A DNA stretch of 58,726 nt. Origin: Acidimicrobiales bacterium. GTDB taxonomy: Bacteria > Actinomycetota > Acidimicrobiia > Acidimicrobiales > JACCXE01. This document shows positions 33,094 to 43,181 of this stretch, piece by piece (within the stretch, counting starts at the first letter, position 1; the number at the start of each line of letters is the position of its first letter). The DNA is taken from contig DASZWD010000001.1 of assembly GCA_035546775.1 (NCBI GenBank), forward strand, positions 1 to 58,726, in the 5' to 3' direction. The notes under the pieces were generated by a model. That model worked only from the letters and a program-made list of their open reading frames with translations. It ran no database searches and was not told where the DNA came from. The translations under genes and the position numbers were made by a program.

Positions 33094-34280
33094 TCCCGGT
33101 CGACGATGCGCTGGCGATCGTTGCCGGCGCCGTTGGCCCGTTGCCCTCCGAAGTCCTGTCACTGGCCGACGCGCTCGGTCGGGTACTCGCCGCCGACGTG
33201 CACGCGGCGTTCGCGCTCCCACCTTTCGATCAGAGCGCGGTCGACGGCTACGCGGCGCGGCACGCCGACATCGCGCAGGTCCCAGTGACGTTGCCGGTCA
33301 AGGGCGTCGTCGCTGCTCGCGGCTACGACCAGCGGCCGTTCCTCGACCTCGGCACGATGATGCGCATCTTCACCGGCGGCGTCGTGCCCGAGGGCGCCGA
33401 CACGATCGTGCGTCAAGAGGCGACCGAACCCGGCGGTGACGAGCGCACCACGGTGACCCAACGCATCGAGACCGGCGCCGACTACCGGCGCGCTGGTGAG
33501 GAACTCGCCGCCGGCTCGCGGGTGGCCAAGGCGGGCGTGGTCGTCACGCCCGGGGTCGTCGGCGCGCTGGCGCTGGCCGGCGCCGACACGGTGAGCGTGT
33601 ACGCCACCCCGCGGGTCACCGTGCTCGTGAGCGGTGACGAGGTCGTGCCGCTCGGCGCGCCGCTGGGTCTCGGCCAGGTGACCGACTCCAACGGCCCGCT
33701 GATGACCGCGCTGTTGCAGTCGTGGGGCGTCGCTCCCGTCGCCGTCGCCCACATCGCCGACAGCGAGGCAGCGGTGCGCGACGCGCTCGCGCGCGCCTTT
33801 GCCACCTCCGACCTCGTACTGACGAGCGGGGGAGTGTCGGTCGGCGACTACGACTTCATCCCTGCCGTCGCACGAGAACTCGGCGCCGACGTACTGCTGC
33901 ACAAGGTGGCGCAGAAGCCGGGCATGCCGCTGTTCGTCGCCAAGCGCGGCGACTCGCTCCTGCTCGGCCTGCCCGGCAACCCCGGCGCAGTGTTCGTCAA
34001 CCTGCACGTCTACGTCCGCGCCGCGCTCGACGTGATGAGCGGCCTCGACCCCCGGGCCCGCTGGCGCCGCGCCCGGATGCCCGATGGCGTGCGCCGCGAA
34101 GAGGGCAAGACCTTCTGGCTCCGGGCGCGCGCCGTCTACGACGCCGACGGCCGCGTGCGCATCGAACAACTCGGCCACCAGGCGAGCCACATGCTGTCGA
34201 ACCTCACGGACGCCAACGCCCTCGTGCGCATCCCACCCGCGGGCGAAGCCGCCGACGTCGTGGAGTGGCTGCCGCTCTAA
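33090..34280 (+). CDS. moeA: Molybdopterin molybdenumtransferase MoeA
   Basis: 396 aa, full length. It inserts molybdate into adenylated molybdopterin. Landmarks: LPPFDQSAVDGYAAR, MMRIFTGGVVPEGADTIVRQE, LVSGDEVVPLG, LTSGGVSVGDYDF and LPGNPGAVFVNLHVYVR. GTG start overlaps mog stop. It is the last gene of the moa-moe operon; the lipoprotein gene follows two bases later and may be read through. Confidence 0.96.
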   Translation: MIPVDDALAIVAGAVGPLPSEVLSLADALGRVLAADVHAAFALPPFDQSAVDGYAARHADIAQVPVTLPVKGVVAARGYDQRPFLDLGTMMRIFTGGVVPEGADTIVRQEATEPGGDERTTVTQRIETGADYRRAGEELAAGSRVAKAGVVVTPGVVGALALAGADTVSVYATPRVTVLVSGDEVVPLGAPLGLGQVTDSNGPLMTALLQSWGVAPVAVAHIADSEAAVRDALARAFATSDLVLTSGGVSVGDYDFIPAVARELGADVLLHKVAQKPGMPLFVAKRGDSLLLGLPGNPGAVFVNLHVYVRAALDVMSGLDPRARWRRARMPDGVRREEGKTFWLRARAVYDADGRVRIEQLGHQASHMLSNLTDANALVRIPPAGEAADVVEWLPL

Positions 34281-34282
34281 CC

Positions 34283-34822
34283 ATGCGAGGCGTGTCGGTG
34301 CTCGTGCTGGTGGGCCTTGTGTTGTTCGGCGCATGTGGCCGCTCCCGCAAGGCACAAGAGCCGGTGCCCGGCGCGCCGATATCGGTCACCGTGTCGAGCG
34401 CGGCGTTCGCCGACGGGGCGGCCATCCCGCCTCAATACTCCTGCGACGGCAGTGGCGCGCGACCACCAATTGCATGGGGCGAGGTTCCGGCGGCGACGAA
34501 GTCGATCGCCATCGTCGTCGACGACCCCGACGCCCCCTCGGGCACGTTCGTGCACTGGACGGCGTGGGGCTTCGACCCGAGTGCGCACGCCGCGACCGGC
34601 GCCGTCCACGAGGGAGCGCACTCCGGGGGCGGCCGCGGGTGGACGCCGCCGTGCCCGCCGAAGGGCGCGGCCGCGCACCACTACCGGTTCTTCGTCTACG
34701 CCCTGCGGCACCGGCTCCCGGTGAACGACGGAGCGTCGCCCGACAGCGTCCGCGCCGCCATCGCCGCGGCGGCGCCACTCGCCCGCGGCGAACTCACGGC
34801 CACGTACCAGCGCGCCCGTTAG
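34283..34822 (+). CDS. YbhB/YbcL family (PEBP/Raf kinase inhibitor-like) lipoprotein
   Basis: 179 aa. An N-terminal lipoprotein signal ends in LVLFGAC (lipobox LFGAC), so it is anchored outside the membrane. The PEBP core has PPQYSCDGSGARPPIAWGEVP, the ligand motif DDPDAPSGTFVHWTAWG (split DPDAP and VHW) and HHYRFFVYAL. PEBP proteins bind small anionic ligands; the bacterial function is unclear. It starts two bases after moeA on the same strand. It ends in a 4-base tail-to-tail overlap with the HNH gene. Confidence 0.88.
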   Translation: MRGVSVLVLVGLVLFGACGRSRKAQEPVPGAPISVTVSSAAFADGAAIPPQYSCDGSGARPPIAWGEVPAATKSIAIVVDDPDAPSGTFVHWTAWGFDPSAHAATGAVHEGAHSGGGRGWTPPCPPKGAAAHHYRFFVYALRHRLPVNDGASPDSVRAAIAAAAPLARGELTATYQRAR

Positions 34823-35793
34823 GCGGCTCTTCGGAACGTGGTCGTCGTCTCGAGGATCTGGCCCTTCGGTCCTTCGAGCCGCGTGACGCCGGTGCTCGCG
34901 TTCCACGCCGCCGTCCATCCGCCTTCGTGCACCAGATGGTGATGGAAGGAGCAGATGCGATGGATGCCGGCGTCGCAAGCGAGGCGGCGCACGGCCTCAC
35001 CGGTGAGCCACGTCCCCTGCGAGCTGAGCCCGGGGCCGGACGCGTTGATCAGGTCTTCGTACTGAATCGTCACCCCGACCGTCGCCTTGTACGGATCGAT
35101 TGCGCGCGGGTCCGCCAGCGCCCGTTCCTCGAGGAGATCGAACAACCAGTCGAGCCGCTGCGCCCCCGGCGCCCGCCGGAGCTCTCCGTCAGAGTTATCC
35201 ACAGCCTGTGGACGAGTCTGCATTGCAGACTCCGGTTGGTTGCGCCAGAGATAGTCACCGTAGGCATCGACAACGGCGAACATGCGGTCGAGCATGTCGT
35301 CCGGAGCCTCGATCACCACCTTGCCGAGACCGCCGCCGAAGCCGCGTTGGCGACGAATCCCGTAGTGGTCATCGAGGCTGGAGGGTTTGCGATCCTGATC
35401 GTGGTACTCGTTCCACGTGTCAACACGCTGTTCGAGCACGCGAATCGAGTCGTGCTCTGCGTGGTGAACGAACAACTCGTCGCGTTCAGCGTCCACGCCG
35501 ACCAGACGAACCAATAGCCGGACCTTCGAATAGGGCAGCCCGTCGAGGAATGCCGTCCGCACGACATTACGGCGGGTGAGTTCGTGCGCCACCTTCAACT
35601 TTTCGAAGGCGGTTGACCGGGCAATCTGACAGCGGTCGACCAGCCACGACGCGCAGGTCGCGTGACCGTCCTCCTTCCACAATCCGCTGGCGTCGAAGTC
35701 GGCGAGTTTCAGGACCCACTCGGCGACCCCGCGCTCAATCTCGGTCCACGCCGCGATCAGCTCGCGGCCCTGCTCAGAAACAGACGTCGACAT
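34819..35793 (-). CDS. 13E12-repeat/DUF222 protein with deleted HNH core
   Basis: 324 aa. DUF222 region spans ~10-250 (GLWKEDGHATCASWLVDR, YSKVRLLVRLV). It ends with LTGEAVRRLACDAGIHRICSFHHHLVHEGG. In intact relatives ~50-60 residues separate LACDAGI and HHHLVHEGGW and contain the GCxxPGC and HH zinc/nuclease motifs; here that stretch is missing in frame. So it is probably catalytically dead or reduced. The start is ATG at 35793 with GTGAGG upstream. It is preceded by a TATAAT promoter and a LexA-type box at 35872-35887, as for several mycobacterial 13E12 genes in the SOS response. Confidence 0.85.
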   Translation of the reverse strand: MSTSVSEQGRELIAAWTEIERGVAEWVLKLADFDASGLWKEDGHATCASWLVDRCQIARSTAFEKLKVAHELTRRNVVRTAFLDGLPYSKVRLLVRLVGVDAERDELFVHHAEHDSIRVLEQRVDTWNEYHDQDRKPSSLDDHYGIRRQRGFGGGLGKVVIEAPDDMLDRMFAVVDAYGDYLWRNQPESAMQTRPQAVDNSDGELRRAPGAQRLDWLFDLLEERALADPRAIDPYKATVGVTIQYEDLINASGPGLSSQGTWLTGEAVRRLACDAGIHRICSFHHHLVHEGGWTAAWNASTGVTRLEGPKGQILETTTTFRRAA

Positions 35794-35865
35794 GAAAACC
35801 TCACAATCGAAAGACGTCTGACGACACAGGCGAGCCACTCGAACCGGGCTGCGAAGGTTGCTCTC

Positions 35866-35871
35866 ATTATA
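35866..35871 (-). promoter_or_regulatory. Consensus -10 element (TATAAT) of the HNH/DUF222 gene
   Basis: The minus strand reads TATAAT exactly, rare in this GC-rich DNA. The predicted transcript starts near 35859, giving a ~65-base leader before ATG 35793. The -35 is weak (TGGCTA at 17-base spacing), and the SOS box fills the spacer. Confidence 0.6.
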
Positions 35872-35887
35872 CCGAACTGGTGTTCGG
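35872..35887. promoter_or_regulatory. LexA/SOS box
   Basis: CCGAAC-TGGT-GTTCGG, a perfect 6+4+6 palindrome, matches the Gram-positive/actinobacterial LexA core GAAC-N4-GTTC (consensus CGAACRNRYGTTYC, with a T instead of R at the first spacer base). It sits in the -35/-10 spacer of the HNH/DUF222 promoter, an ideal place for repression. Confidence 0.75.
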
Positions 35888-35901
35888 ATAGCCACGTCGC
35901 G

Positions 35902-36830
<929 letters not shown>

Positions 36831-36834
<4 letters not shown>

Positions 36835-37619
36835 GCCCGCACCCACCAGCGATCGCGCAGCGCGACGAGCGCCGTGATCGACACCGCGACCAGCAACAAG
36901 CTCAGCGCCAGCGCCGCACCCGGGTCGGTTTCGAGCAGCAGGTACACGTCGAGCGGCAGCGTCTGCGTGCGTCCGGCCACGTTGCCGGCGAAGGTGATGG
37001 TGGCGCCGAACTCACCGAGCGCCCGGGCGAACGCCAGCACGCCGCCGGCCACGACCGACCCCGCGACCAGCGGCAGTGTCACGCGCCAGAAGATGCGCCA
37101 CGGCGAGGCACCCAGGGTCGCGGCCGCGTCCTCGTAGCGGCGGTCGACGCCGGCCAGCGCCGCCTCGAGCGTGATGACGTAGAACGGCATCGCCACGAAC
37201 GTCTGCGCCATGACAACGCCCGCGGGAGAGAACGTCAATTGCAGTCCGAGCGCGTCGTGCAACCAGCCGCCGAGTGGGCTGCGCAGGCTGAACGCCGCCA
37301 GCAACGCGACGCCGCCGACGACGGGCGGCAACACCAGCGGCAACAGTACGAGGCCACGCAACAGTCGCCGGCCGGCGAACTCGCCGCGGGCGAGGAGCCA
37401 CGCGAGGGGCGTGCCGAACACGACCGCGAGCACGGTTGCAGCGACGGCGCACAGCAACGACAGCCGAAGCGCGTCCAGCGCGGCGTGCGTCGTGAGGTCG
37501 TGGGCCAGCGTCGACCAGCGCGCCCGTTGCAGCAGCCCGAACAGCGGCAGCGCGAAGAACGCCGCGGCAAGAACGCCGCCGACCACGATCACGGCGGGTG
37601 GTCGGCGGGCGTCGTTCAC
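36831..37619 (-). CDS. modB: Molybdate ABC transporter permease ModB
   Basis: 262 aa with about six transmembrane helices. EAA-type loop: AAATLGASPWRIFWRVTLPL, then ARALGEFGATITFAGNV, the ModB signature. GTG start at 37619 overlaps the modA stop; the stop overlaps modC start. A longer reading frame upstream runs antisense through modA and is a shadow. Confidence 0.94.
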
Positions 37620-38332
37620 GGCGCGATGAACCCGAATCGCTCGAGAATGCGCTGGCCGGAGCGGCCGCGCACGAGCGCCACGAACGCGCGCGCCGCGCGG
37701 GTGTGGCGGAGGGTCGCGATCGGATACGACGCAAGCACGTTCACGCCGTCCGGGATCGCGACCGTGGCGACGCGCGCGCCCGCCGCCTTCGCATCGGTGG
37801 CATAGACGATGCCGGCGACGGCGTCGCCCTCGCTCACCGCGGTCAGCGTCGCGGCGGCGTTCGGGGCCCGCGTCACGCCGGACTCGTCGAGCGTCACGCC
37901 GGCCTTCGCCAACGCCGTCGCGGCGTACAGGCCGCACGGCACCTCAGCGCCGCACAGCGAGATCACACCGGCGTGCGCCAGGTCGGCCAACGACTTCACG
38001 CGCCCGGGGTTCCCGGGCTTGGTGACGATCACGAGTCGGTTGCGCGCGAACACGGAGCCGGTACGCAGCGACTTGGTGTCCGCCGACGCGAACACGTCAG
38101 GCGTGGCGCCGTCGCTGATCTGCTGCGCCAGCGCCGACGACGCCGCGAAGTTGAACGTCACCTTCGTGCCCGGATTGGCCGCCTCGAATGCGGCGCCGAT
38201 GTCGCGGAACGCGCCCGTCAACGACGTGGCGGCGAACACCGTGACGTTGCCCTTCGGCATCGGCTTGTCAGCACAGGAGCCCAGCGGCACGCATAGCGCC
38301 ACGGCCAGAAAGCCCGACACCTGCCGTCGCAT
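37616..38332 (-). CDS. modA: Molybdate-binding lipoprotein ModA
   Basis: 238 aa. The signal ends at a lipobox (CVPLGSC), so it is a membrane-anchored receptor. ModA features: VTVFAATSLTGAFRDIGAAFE, FNFAASSALAQQISDGATPDVFASAD and NVLASYPIATLRHT. The residues contacting MoO4 (Ser in TSL, Ser in ASSA, Val/Ala near AGIVYATDA) are in place. It is the first gene of the modABC operon and divergent from an MmcQ-like gene (20-base gap). Molybdate uptake feeds the cofactor genes next door. Confidence 0.94.
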   Translation of the reverse strand: MRRQVSGFLAVALCVPLGSCADKPMPKGNVTVFAATSLTGAFRDIGAAFEAANPGTKVTFNFAASSALAQQISDGATPDVFASADTKSLRTGSVFARNRLVIVTKPGNPGRVKSLADLAHAGVISLCGAEVPCGLYAATALAKAGVTLDESGVTRAPNAAATLTAVSEGDAVAGIVYATDAKAAGARVATVAIPDGVNVLASYPIATLRHTRAARAFVALVRGRSGQRILERFGFIAP

Positions 38333-38352
38333 CGCGACGAAACTAGACGGCG

Positions 38353-38730
38353 ATGGAGTGGGGCCAGGTTCCCGTGGACGTCGAAGAGAAGCTGCGCGCC
38401 ATCTGCCTGGCGCTGCCCGACGCCCACGAACAGGACGCATGGAACGGGCGCCGGTGGTTGATCCGCCAGCGCACATTCGCCCACGTGTTCGCCGTCGAAC
38501 GACCCGAGGGCCCCGTCCCGATGATGCAGTTCCGTTCCGACCCGCCCGAATTCGAGGCGCTCGTGCGGTCGGGGCACCCGTTCTTCAAGGCGGGCTGGGG
38601 GTCAAACGTGCTCGCCATGATCTTCGACGACCGCACCGACTGGGACGAGGTCGCCGAGCTCGTCGCCGACAGCTATTGCAGCCAGGCGCCGAAGAAGCTC
38701 GCCGCGCTCGTGAATGGTCGCGTGAGCTGA
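38353..38730 (+). CDS. MmcQ/YjbR family protein
   Basis: 125 aa. Family segments: LRAICLALPDAHEQDAWNGRRWLIRQRTFAHVFAVE in pieces, FRSDPPEFEALVRSGHPFFKAG and the C-terminal LVADSYCSQAPKKLAAL. The GHPFF...GW stretch places it in the actinobacterial branch, distinct from the paralog at 8318. Function is unknown; it is not evidently linked to molybdate genes. Confidence 0.87.
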   Translation: MEWGQVPVDVEEKLRAICLALPDAHEQDAWNGRRWLIRQRTFAHVFAVERPEGPVPMMQFRSDPPEFEALVRSGHPFFKAGWGSNVLAMIFDDRTDWDEVAELVADSYCSQAPKKLAALVNGRVS

Positions 38731-38799
38731 ACGTTTGAACGTTGTGAACTGGCCCGCATCGGCTTCTCCGGTGTAACACCCCGTCAGTAGCCTGGCGCC

Positions 38800-41157
38800 A
38801 TGTTCGCTCGCCTCGGCACGTGGTGCCACGACCGGCGCCGCCTCGTCGTCGTGCTGTGGGTCCTCGCCCTCATCGTCCTCAACGGCATCGCCAGCGGCGT
38901 CGTGAAGGCCGACTACAAGCAGGACTTCAACATTCCCGGTGCCGACTCTGGCAAGGGTCTCGACATCCTCAAGTCCGAGTTCCCCGGCGGCCAGTCCGGC
39001 ATGACGGGCACCATCGTGTTCAAGGCCGATCAGGGCGTGAACAGCCCAGCGGTCCAGGCGGCGATGACGACCATGTTCCAGAAGGTCGCCGCTATTCGCG
39101 GCATCGCCAAAGTCGAGAGCCCGTACGAACCGGGCGGCCAGCGGTTCATCTCCGCCGCGGGGCCGGAGGCCGGCAAGATCGCCTACGCCAACATCAACTT
39201 CCCGAGCGGCACCGACTTCGGCAAGATCCCGGCGATCAAAACCAAGGTCCTCGCGGCCGAGCCGCACATCGACGGCGTACAGATCGAACTCGGCGGCCAG
39301 ATCTTCGCCGCCTTCCAGTCGCCGACCACCGAGACCATCGGCCTCGGGTTCGCCATCGTCATCCTCATTTTGGCGTTCGGTTCCGTGCTGGCGATGGGTT
39401 TGCCGGTATCGGTGGCGCTCTTCGGCATCGGGATCGGCGGCGCGTTCGTGATCTTCTTCAGTCACCTGCTGTCGGTACCGGAGTTCGCCCCGTTCCTCGG
39501 CGTGATGATCGGCCTCGGCGTCGGCATCGACTACGCGCTGCTAATCGTCACCCGCCACCGGGAACAGCTGCACCTCAACCACACGGTGCGCGAGTCAGTC
39601 GCGATCGCGCTCGACACCGCCGGGCGCTCGGTGATCTTTGCCGGCGGCACCGTGGTCATCTCCCTGCTCGGCATGCTGCTGATGGGCGTCGACTTCGTGC
39701 GCGGCCTCGCGGTGAGCGCGTCGGTCACGGTGCTCATCACGGTGCTGTCGTCGCTCACGCTGCTGCCGGCACTCCTGGGCTTCTCCGGCCTGAACGTCGA
39801 GCGCACCCGCTGGCGCGGCCTGATCGCCGCGGGCCTCGTCGCCGTCGGCCTGGTCGCCTACGGCTTCGGCGCCTGGCCCGTCCTCGCCGTCGCCGGCGTG
39901 CTGGCCGCGCTCACGCTGGGCTTCGGCTTCGCGGTGCCGGCGCTCAAGCGCGAGGTGCGGCACCGCCCGGTCAAGCCTCGTCGCGAGACGCTGGCGTACC
40001 GCTGGAGCCACGGCATCCAGCGCCGACCGTGGACGGCGTTCCTCGCCTCGGCTGCCGCTCTGTTGCTGCTGTCGATTCCCGTGCTCGGCTTCCGCCTCGG
40101 CTTCTCCGACGAGTCCAACTACGCCAAGAGCACCACGACGCGCAAGGCCTACGACTTGCTGGTCGACGGGTTCGGCAAGGGCTACAACGGGCCGCTCTTG
40201 CTCGTGGCGAAGCTGCAACCCGGCACGCAGGCCAGCGCCCTCGCCGGGCTCAAGCAAGCGGTCGGGGCTGATCCCAACGTCGCCTTCGTCACCGATCCGA
40301 TTCCCAACAGCCCGATCGCTCCCACCGCAGTGTTGTGGACGGTCGCGCCCAAGACGGGGCCGCAGGACGGGCCCACCGCCGATCTCGTGCACCGGTTGCG
40401 CAAGACCGTGTTGCCGCCGGTGGTGGCGGCCATCGGTTCGCCGATCCACGTCACCGGTTTCACCGCCGCCAGCGTCGACCAGTCCGATCAGATGGGCCAG
40501 CGCCTGCCGTTCTTCTTCCTCGCCGTGCTGGGCGTGTCGTTCCTCTTCCTGATGACGGTGTTCCGCTCGGTACTGGTGCCGCTCAAGGCCGTCATCATGA
40601 ACATGCTGTCGATCGGCGCCGCCTACGGCGTCGTGGTGGCGCTGTTCGAGTGGGGATGGTTCGGCAAACTCACCGGTCTGTCACCCGGGCCGATCGAACC
40701 ATGGGCGCCGATGATGCTCTTCGCCATCGTGTTCGGCCTGTCGATGGACTACGAGGTCTTCCTGCTGTCGCGCGTGCGTGAGGAGTGGCTGCATTCGGGT
40801 GACAGTCACGGGTCGGTGGCCGACGGGCTGGCGGCCACCGCCAAGGTCATCACCGCGGCTGCCGCGATCATGGTGGTCGTCTTCGGCAGCTTCCTGCTCG
40901 AGGACAACCGCACGTTCAAGCTCATGGGTACGGGCCTCGCCACTGCGGTGCTCCTCGACGCCACCGTCGTGCGCATGCTGCTCGTCCCCGCCACGATGGA
41001 ACTGCTGGGCGACAAGAACTGGTGGTTGCCGGGTTGGCTCGACCGGCTCCTGCCCAACGTGTCGGTCGAAGGCAGCGAAGGCGCGGCGGCGTTCGAGCAC
41101 GAACACGAAGAGCACCTGCGAGAAGAGCGGGAGCTGGAGCCGACCGCCGGGGGTTAA
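38800..41157 (+). CDS. MMPL family RND transporter
   Basis: 785 aa, 11-12 transmembrane helices. Two membrane bundles (~190-380 and ~560-760) are separated by large outside domains. Family motifs: GLGVGIDYALLIVTRHREQL and the second-half FGLSMDYEVFLLSRVREEW, with the Asp-Tyr pairs that carry protons in MmpL3-type proteins. MMPL proteins export lipids or drugs with proton import. A soluble acidic/His-rich tail (EHEHEEHLREERE) follows the last helix. It is a single gene; the substrate is unknown. Confidence 0.9.
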   Translation: MFARLGTWCHDRRRLVVVLWVLALIVLNGIASGVVKADYKQDFNIPGADSGKGLDILKSEFPGGQSGMTGTIVFKADQGVNSPAVQAAMTTMFQKVAAIRGIAKVESPYEPGGQRFISAAGPEAGKIAYANINFPSGTDFGKIPAIKTKVLAAEPHIDGVQIELGGQIFAAFQSPTTETIGLGFAIVILILAFGSVLAMGLPVSVALFGIGIGGAFVIFFSHLLSVPEFAPFLGVMIGLGVGIDYALLIVTRHREQLHLNHTVRESVAIALDTAGRSVIFAGGTVVISLLGMLLMGVDFVRGLAVSASVTVLITVLSSLTLLPALLGFSGLNVERTRWRGLIAAGLVAVGLVAYGFGAWPVLAVAGVLAALTLGFGFAVPALKREVRHRPVKPRRETLAYRWSHGIQRRPWTAFLASAAALLLLSIPVLGFRLGFSDESNYAKSTTTRKAYDLLVDGFGKGYNGPLLLVAKLQPGTQASALAGLKQAVGADPNVAFVTDPIPNSPIAPTAVLWTVAPKTGPQDGPTADLVHRLRKTVLPPVVAAIGSPIHVTGFTAASVDQSDQMGQRLPFFFLAVLGVSFLFLMTVFRSVLVPLKAVIMNMLSIGAAYGVVVALFEWGWFGKLTGLSPGPIEPWAPMMLFAIVFGLSMDYEVFLLSRVREEWLHSGDSHGSVADGLAATAKVITAAAAIMVVVFGSFLLEDNRTFKLMGTGLATAVLLDATVVRMLLVPATMELLGDKNWWLPGWLDRLLPNVSVEGSEGAAAFEHEHEEHLREERELEPTAGG

Positions 41158-41262
41158 TCCCCGGCGGCGGCAACTCCATCCACTTCCACAGGATGCCGGA
41201 ATCGCCCGGCGCGTCCTAGTGCGGGAAGACACCGATCTTCGGGACCTTCGTCCCCTCAACTA
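41158..41262 (-). pseudogene. Possible coding remnant
   Basis: On the minus strand one frame reads [14 protein letters not shown], a TAG, and then [18 protein letters not shown]. Both pieces look like real protein and are in the same frame, separated by a stop. It may be a decayed gene end between MMPL and monooxygenase genes. The parent family is not recognised, and regulatory sites overlap it, so this is weak. Confidence 0.2.
41241..41254 (+). promoter_or_regulatory. DosR-box-like palindrome upstream of the monooxygenase
   Basis: GGGAC-CTTC-GTCCC, preceded by TTC, follows the 20-base DosR consensus TTSGGGACTWWAGTCCCSAA at 16 of 20 positions by eye. It shares TTCGGGACCTTCG with the site at 50570-50582. 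It lies 45 bases before the monooxygenase start and next to the palindrome at 41263. Confidence 0.4.
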
Positions 41263-41284
41263 AACTTGACCGCCTGGTCAAGTT
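41263..41284. promoter_or_regulatory. 22-bp palindromic operator before the monooxygenase gene
   Basis: Arms AACTTGACC and GGTCAAGTT with a 4-base centre GCCT. It ends 14 bases before the GTG start (41299), overlapping the expected promoter; TAAACT (41261-41266) could be a -10. Size and symmetry suit a TetR-family regulator encoded elsewhere. Confidence 0.6.
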
Positions 41285-41298
41285 CTGGGGGGAACACA

Positions 41299-43098
41299 GT
41301 GGCAATCGACACAGCAACCAAGGAAGCGCTGAAGCAGAAGTACCGCGCCGAGCGCGACAAGCGCCTGCGGGCCGACGGCAACGCGCAGTACCGCCACTTG
41401 GCGGGCACGCACCTCGAGGGCTACCTCACCGACCCCTACATCCCGGTGCAGGAGCGCGAGCCGCTGCGCGACCACGTGACGGTGGCCTTCATCGGGGGCG
41501 GTTTCGCCGGTCTCGTCACCGGTGCCCGTCTCGTCGAGCAGGGCATCACGGATGTGCGCATCATCGAGAAGGGCGGCGACTTCGGGGGGACCTGGTACTG
41601 GAACCGCTACCCGGGCGCCATGTGCGACACGGCGAGCTTCGTCTACATGCCGCTGCTCGAAGAGACCGGATACATGCCGACTGAGAAGTACGCCCGCGGT
41701 CCGGAGATCTACGAGCACTGCCAGCGCATCGGCAAGCAGTACGGCCTCTACGACAACGCGCTGTTCCACACCGAGGTGCGCGATCTCCGCTGGCGCGAGG
41801 CCGACTCGCGCTGGGTCATAAGCACGAACCGAGGCGACGAGTTCACCGCCCAGTACCTGGCTATGGGCACCGGACCGCTGCACGTGCCCAAGTTGCCGGG
41901 CATCCCCGGCATCGAGGATTTCGAGGGCCACTCGTTTCACACGTCGCGGTGGGACTACGCCTACACCGGCGGCGACCCCAAGGGCGCGCTGATGGAGCGG
42001 CTGGCGGACAAGCGCGTCGCCATCATCGGCACCGGCGCCACCGCCGTGCAGTGCATCCCGCATCTGGCGAAGGCGTGCGGGGAGCTGTTCGTGTTCCAGC
42101 GCACCCCGAGCTCCGTCGACGTGCGCGACAACCGCCCGACCGACCCCGAGTGGTTCAAGACAATCGCGACGCCGGGCTGGCAGCAGCGCTGGCTCGAGAA
42201 CTTCACCGCCAACCAGACCGGCGGCTGGGCCGAGGAAGACCTCGTGATGGACGGTTGGACCGATCTGTCGCGCCGCATCCGCGACCGCATCGCCACCCTC
42301 CCCGCTGATCAGATGACGCCTGAGGGCATGATGGCGGCATTCGAAGACGCCGACTTCGAGAAGATGGAAGAGATCCGCGCCCGCGTCGACGCGCTCGTCG
42401 CCGATCCCGACACGGCGCAGAACCTGAAGGCTTGGTACAACCAGTTGTGCAAGCGCCCGTGCTTCCACGACGAGTACTTGCAGTCCTACAACAACCCGAA
42501 CACGCACCTGATCGACACCGACGGCAAGGGCGTGGAGCGCATCACCAAGAACGCCGTGGTCGTGGCCGGCGTCGAGTACGAAGTCGACTGCATCATCTAT
42601 TCGACGGGGTTCGAGGTGGGCACGTCGTTCACCTCGCGGGCCAACTACGACCCCGTCGGTCGCGACGGCGTGCGCTTGTCGGAGTACTGGGCCGACGGCA
42701 TGCGCACCAAGCACGGCACGCACGTCCACGGCTTCCCGAACATGTTCATCGTGCAGCCGACGCAGGGCGCCAACCTGATTTCGAACGTGCCCCACAACCT
42801 CACCGAGTCGGGCAAGACGATCGCGCTCACGATCAAGCACGCCGTGGACAACGGTTACGAACAGATCGAGGTCACGAAGGAAGCCGAGCAGGAGTGGCTC
42901 GACCTCTTACTGAGCGGCCCGGGGCGCATGCTCGGCGCCAACTCCGAGTGCACCCCCGGCTACTACAACAACGAAGGCCAGCCGCTGGCCAACGGCGCGT
43001 CGCTGTTCGTCGGCTACCCGCAGGGCGCCATGGCGTACTTCGCCTACATCGCCGAGTGGCGCACCAACGGCCGCTTCGACGGCTTGGCGTTCTCGTAG
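41299..43098 (+). CDS. Baeyer-Villiger-type flavin monooxygenase
   Basis: About 599 aa, larger than the enzyme at 29443. N-terminal extension of ~70 residues, FAD motif [19 protein letters not shown] fingerprint [11 protein letters not shown] (FxGxxxHxxxW), NADPH motif [16 protein letters not shown], and [21 protein letters not shown] near the end split over positions ~445-465. It is of the long class similar to cyclopentadecanone/steroid-type BVMOs. I start at GTG 41299 after TGGGGGGAA; an in-frame TTG at 41266 lies inside the operator palindrome and is rejected. Substrate probably a cyclic or long-chain ketone. Confidence 0.92.
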   Translation: MAIDTATKEALKQKYRAERDKRLRADGNAQYRHLAGTHLEGYLTDPYIPVQEREPLRDHVTVAFIGGGFAGLVTGARLVEQGITDVRIIEKGGDFGGTWYWNRYPGAMCDTASFVYMPLLEETGYMPTEKYARGPEIYEHCQRIGKQYGLYDNALFHTEVRDLRWREADSRWVISTNRGDEFTAQYLAMGTGPLHVPKLPGIPGIEDFEGHSFHTSRWDYAYTGGDPKGALMERLADKRVAIIGTGATAVQCIPHLAKACGELFVFQRTPSSVDVRDNRPTDPEWFKTIATPGWQQRWLENFTANQTGGWAEEDLVMDGWTDLSRRIRDRIATLPADQMTPEGMMAAFEDADFEKMEEIRARVDALVADPDTAQNLKAWYNQLCKRPCFHDEYLQSYNNPNTHLIDTDGKGVERITKNAVVVAGVEYEVDCIIYSTGFEVGTSFTSRANYDPVGRDGVRLSEYWADGMRTKHGTHVHGFPNMFIVQPTQGANLISNVPHNLTESGKTIALTIKHAVDNGYEQIEVTKEAEQEWLDLLLSGPGRMLGANSECTPGYYNNEGQPLANGASLFVGYPQGAMAYFAYIAEWRTNGRFDGLAFS

Positions 43099-43105
43099 CG
43101 GAAAA

Positions 43106-43156
43106 CGAACTGGCACTGCCAGTGACCGCAAAGCGGTCGCTGACAGTGCCAGTTCG
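43106..43156. terminator. Long hairpin, convergent terminator
   Basis: Arms CGAACTGGCACTG and CAGTGCCAGTTCG (13 bp, perfect) continue after one mismatch into GTGACCGC/GCGGTCGC with an AAA loop, for a stem of about 24 bp. It stands between convergent stops (43098 plus, 43182 minus). No U-tract is present. Confidence 0.75.
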
Positions 43157-43181
43157 GAAATGCTGGGAAGTACGAAGTGGT

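Noticed and set aside
35195-35203. Perfect DnaA box TTATCCACA
   Set aside because: It is inside the 13E12/DUF222 coding region, in the family's conserved VDN codons. No cluster of boxes, AT-rich region or dnaA/dnaN gene is near, so no origin.
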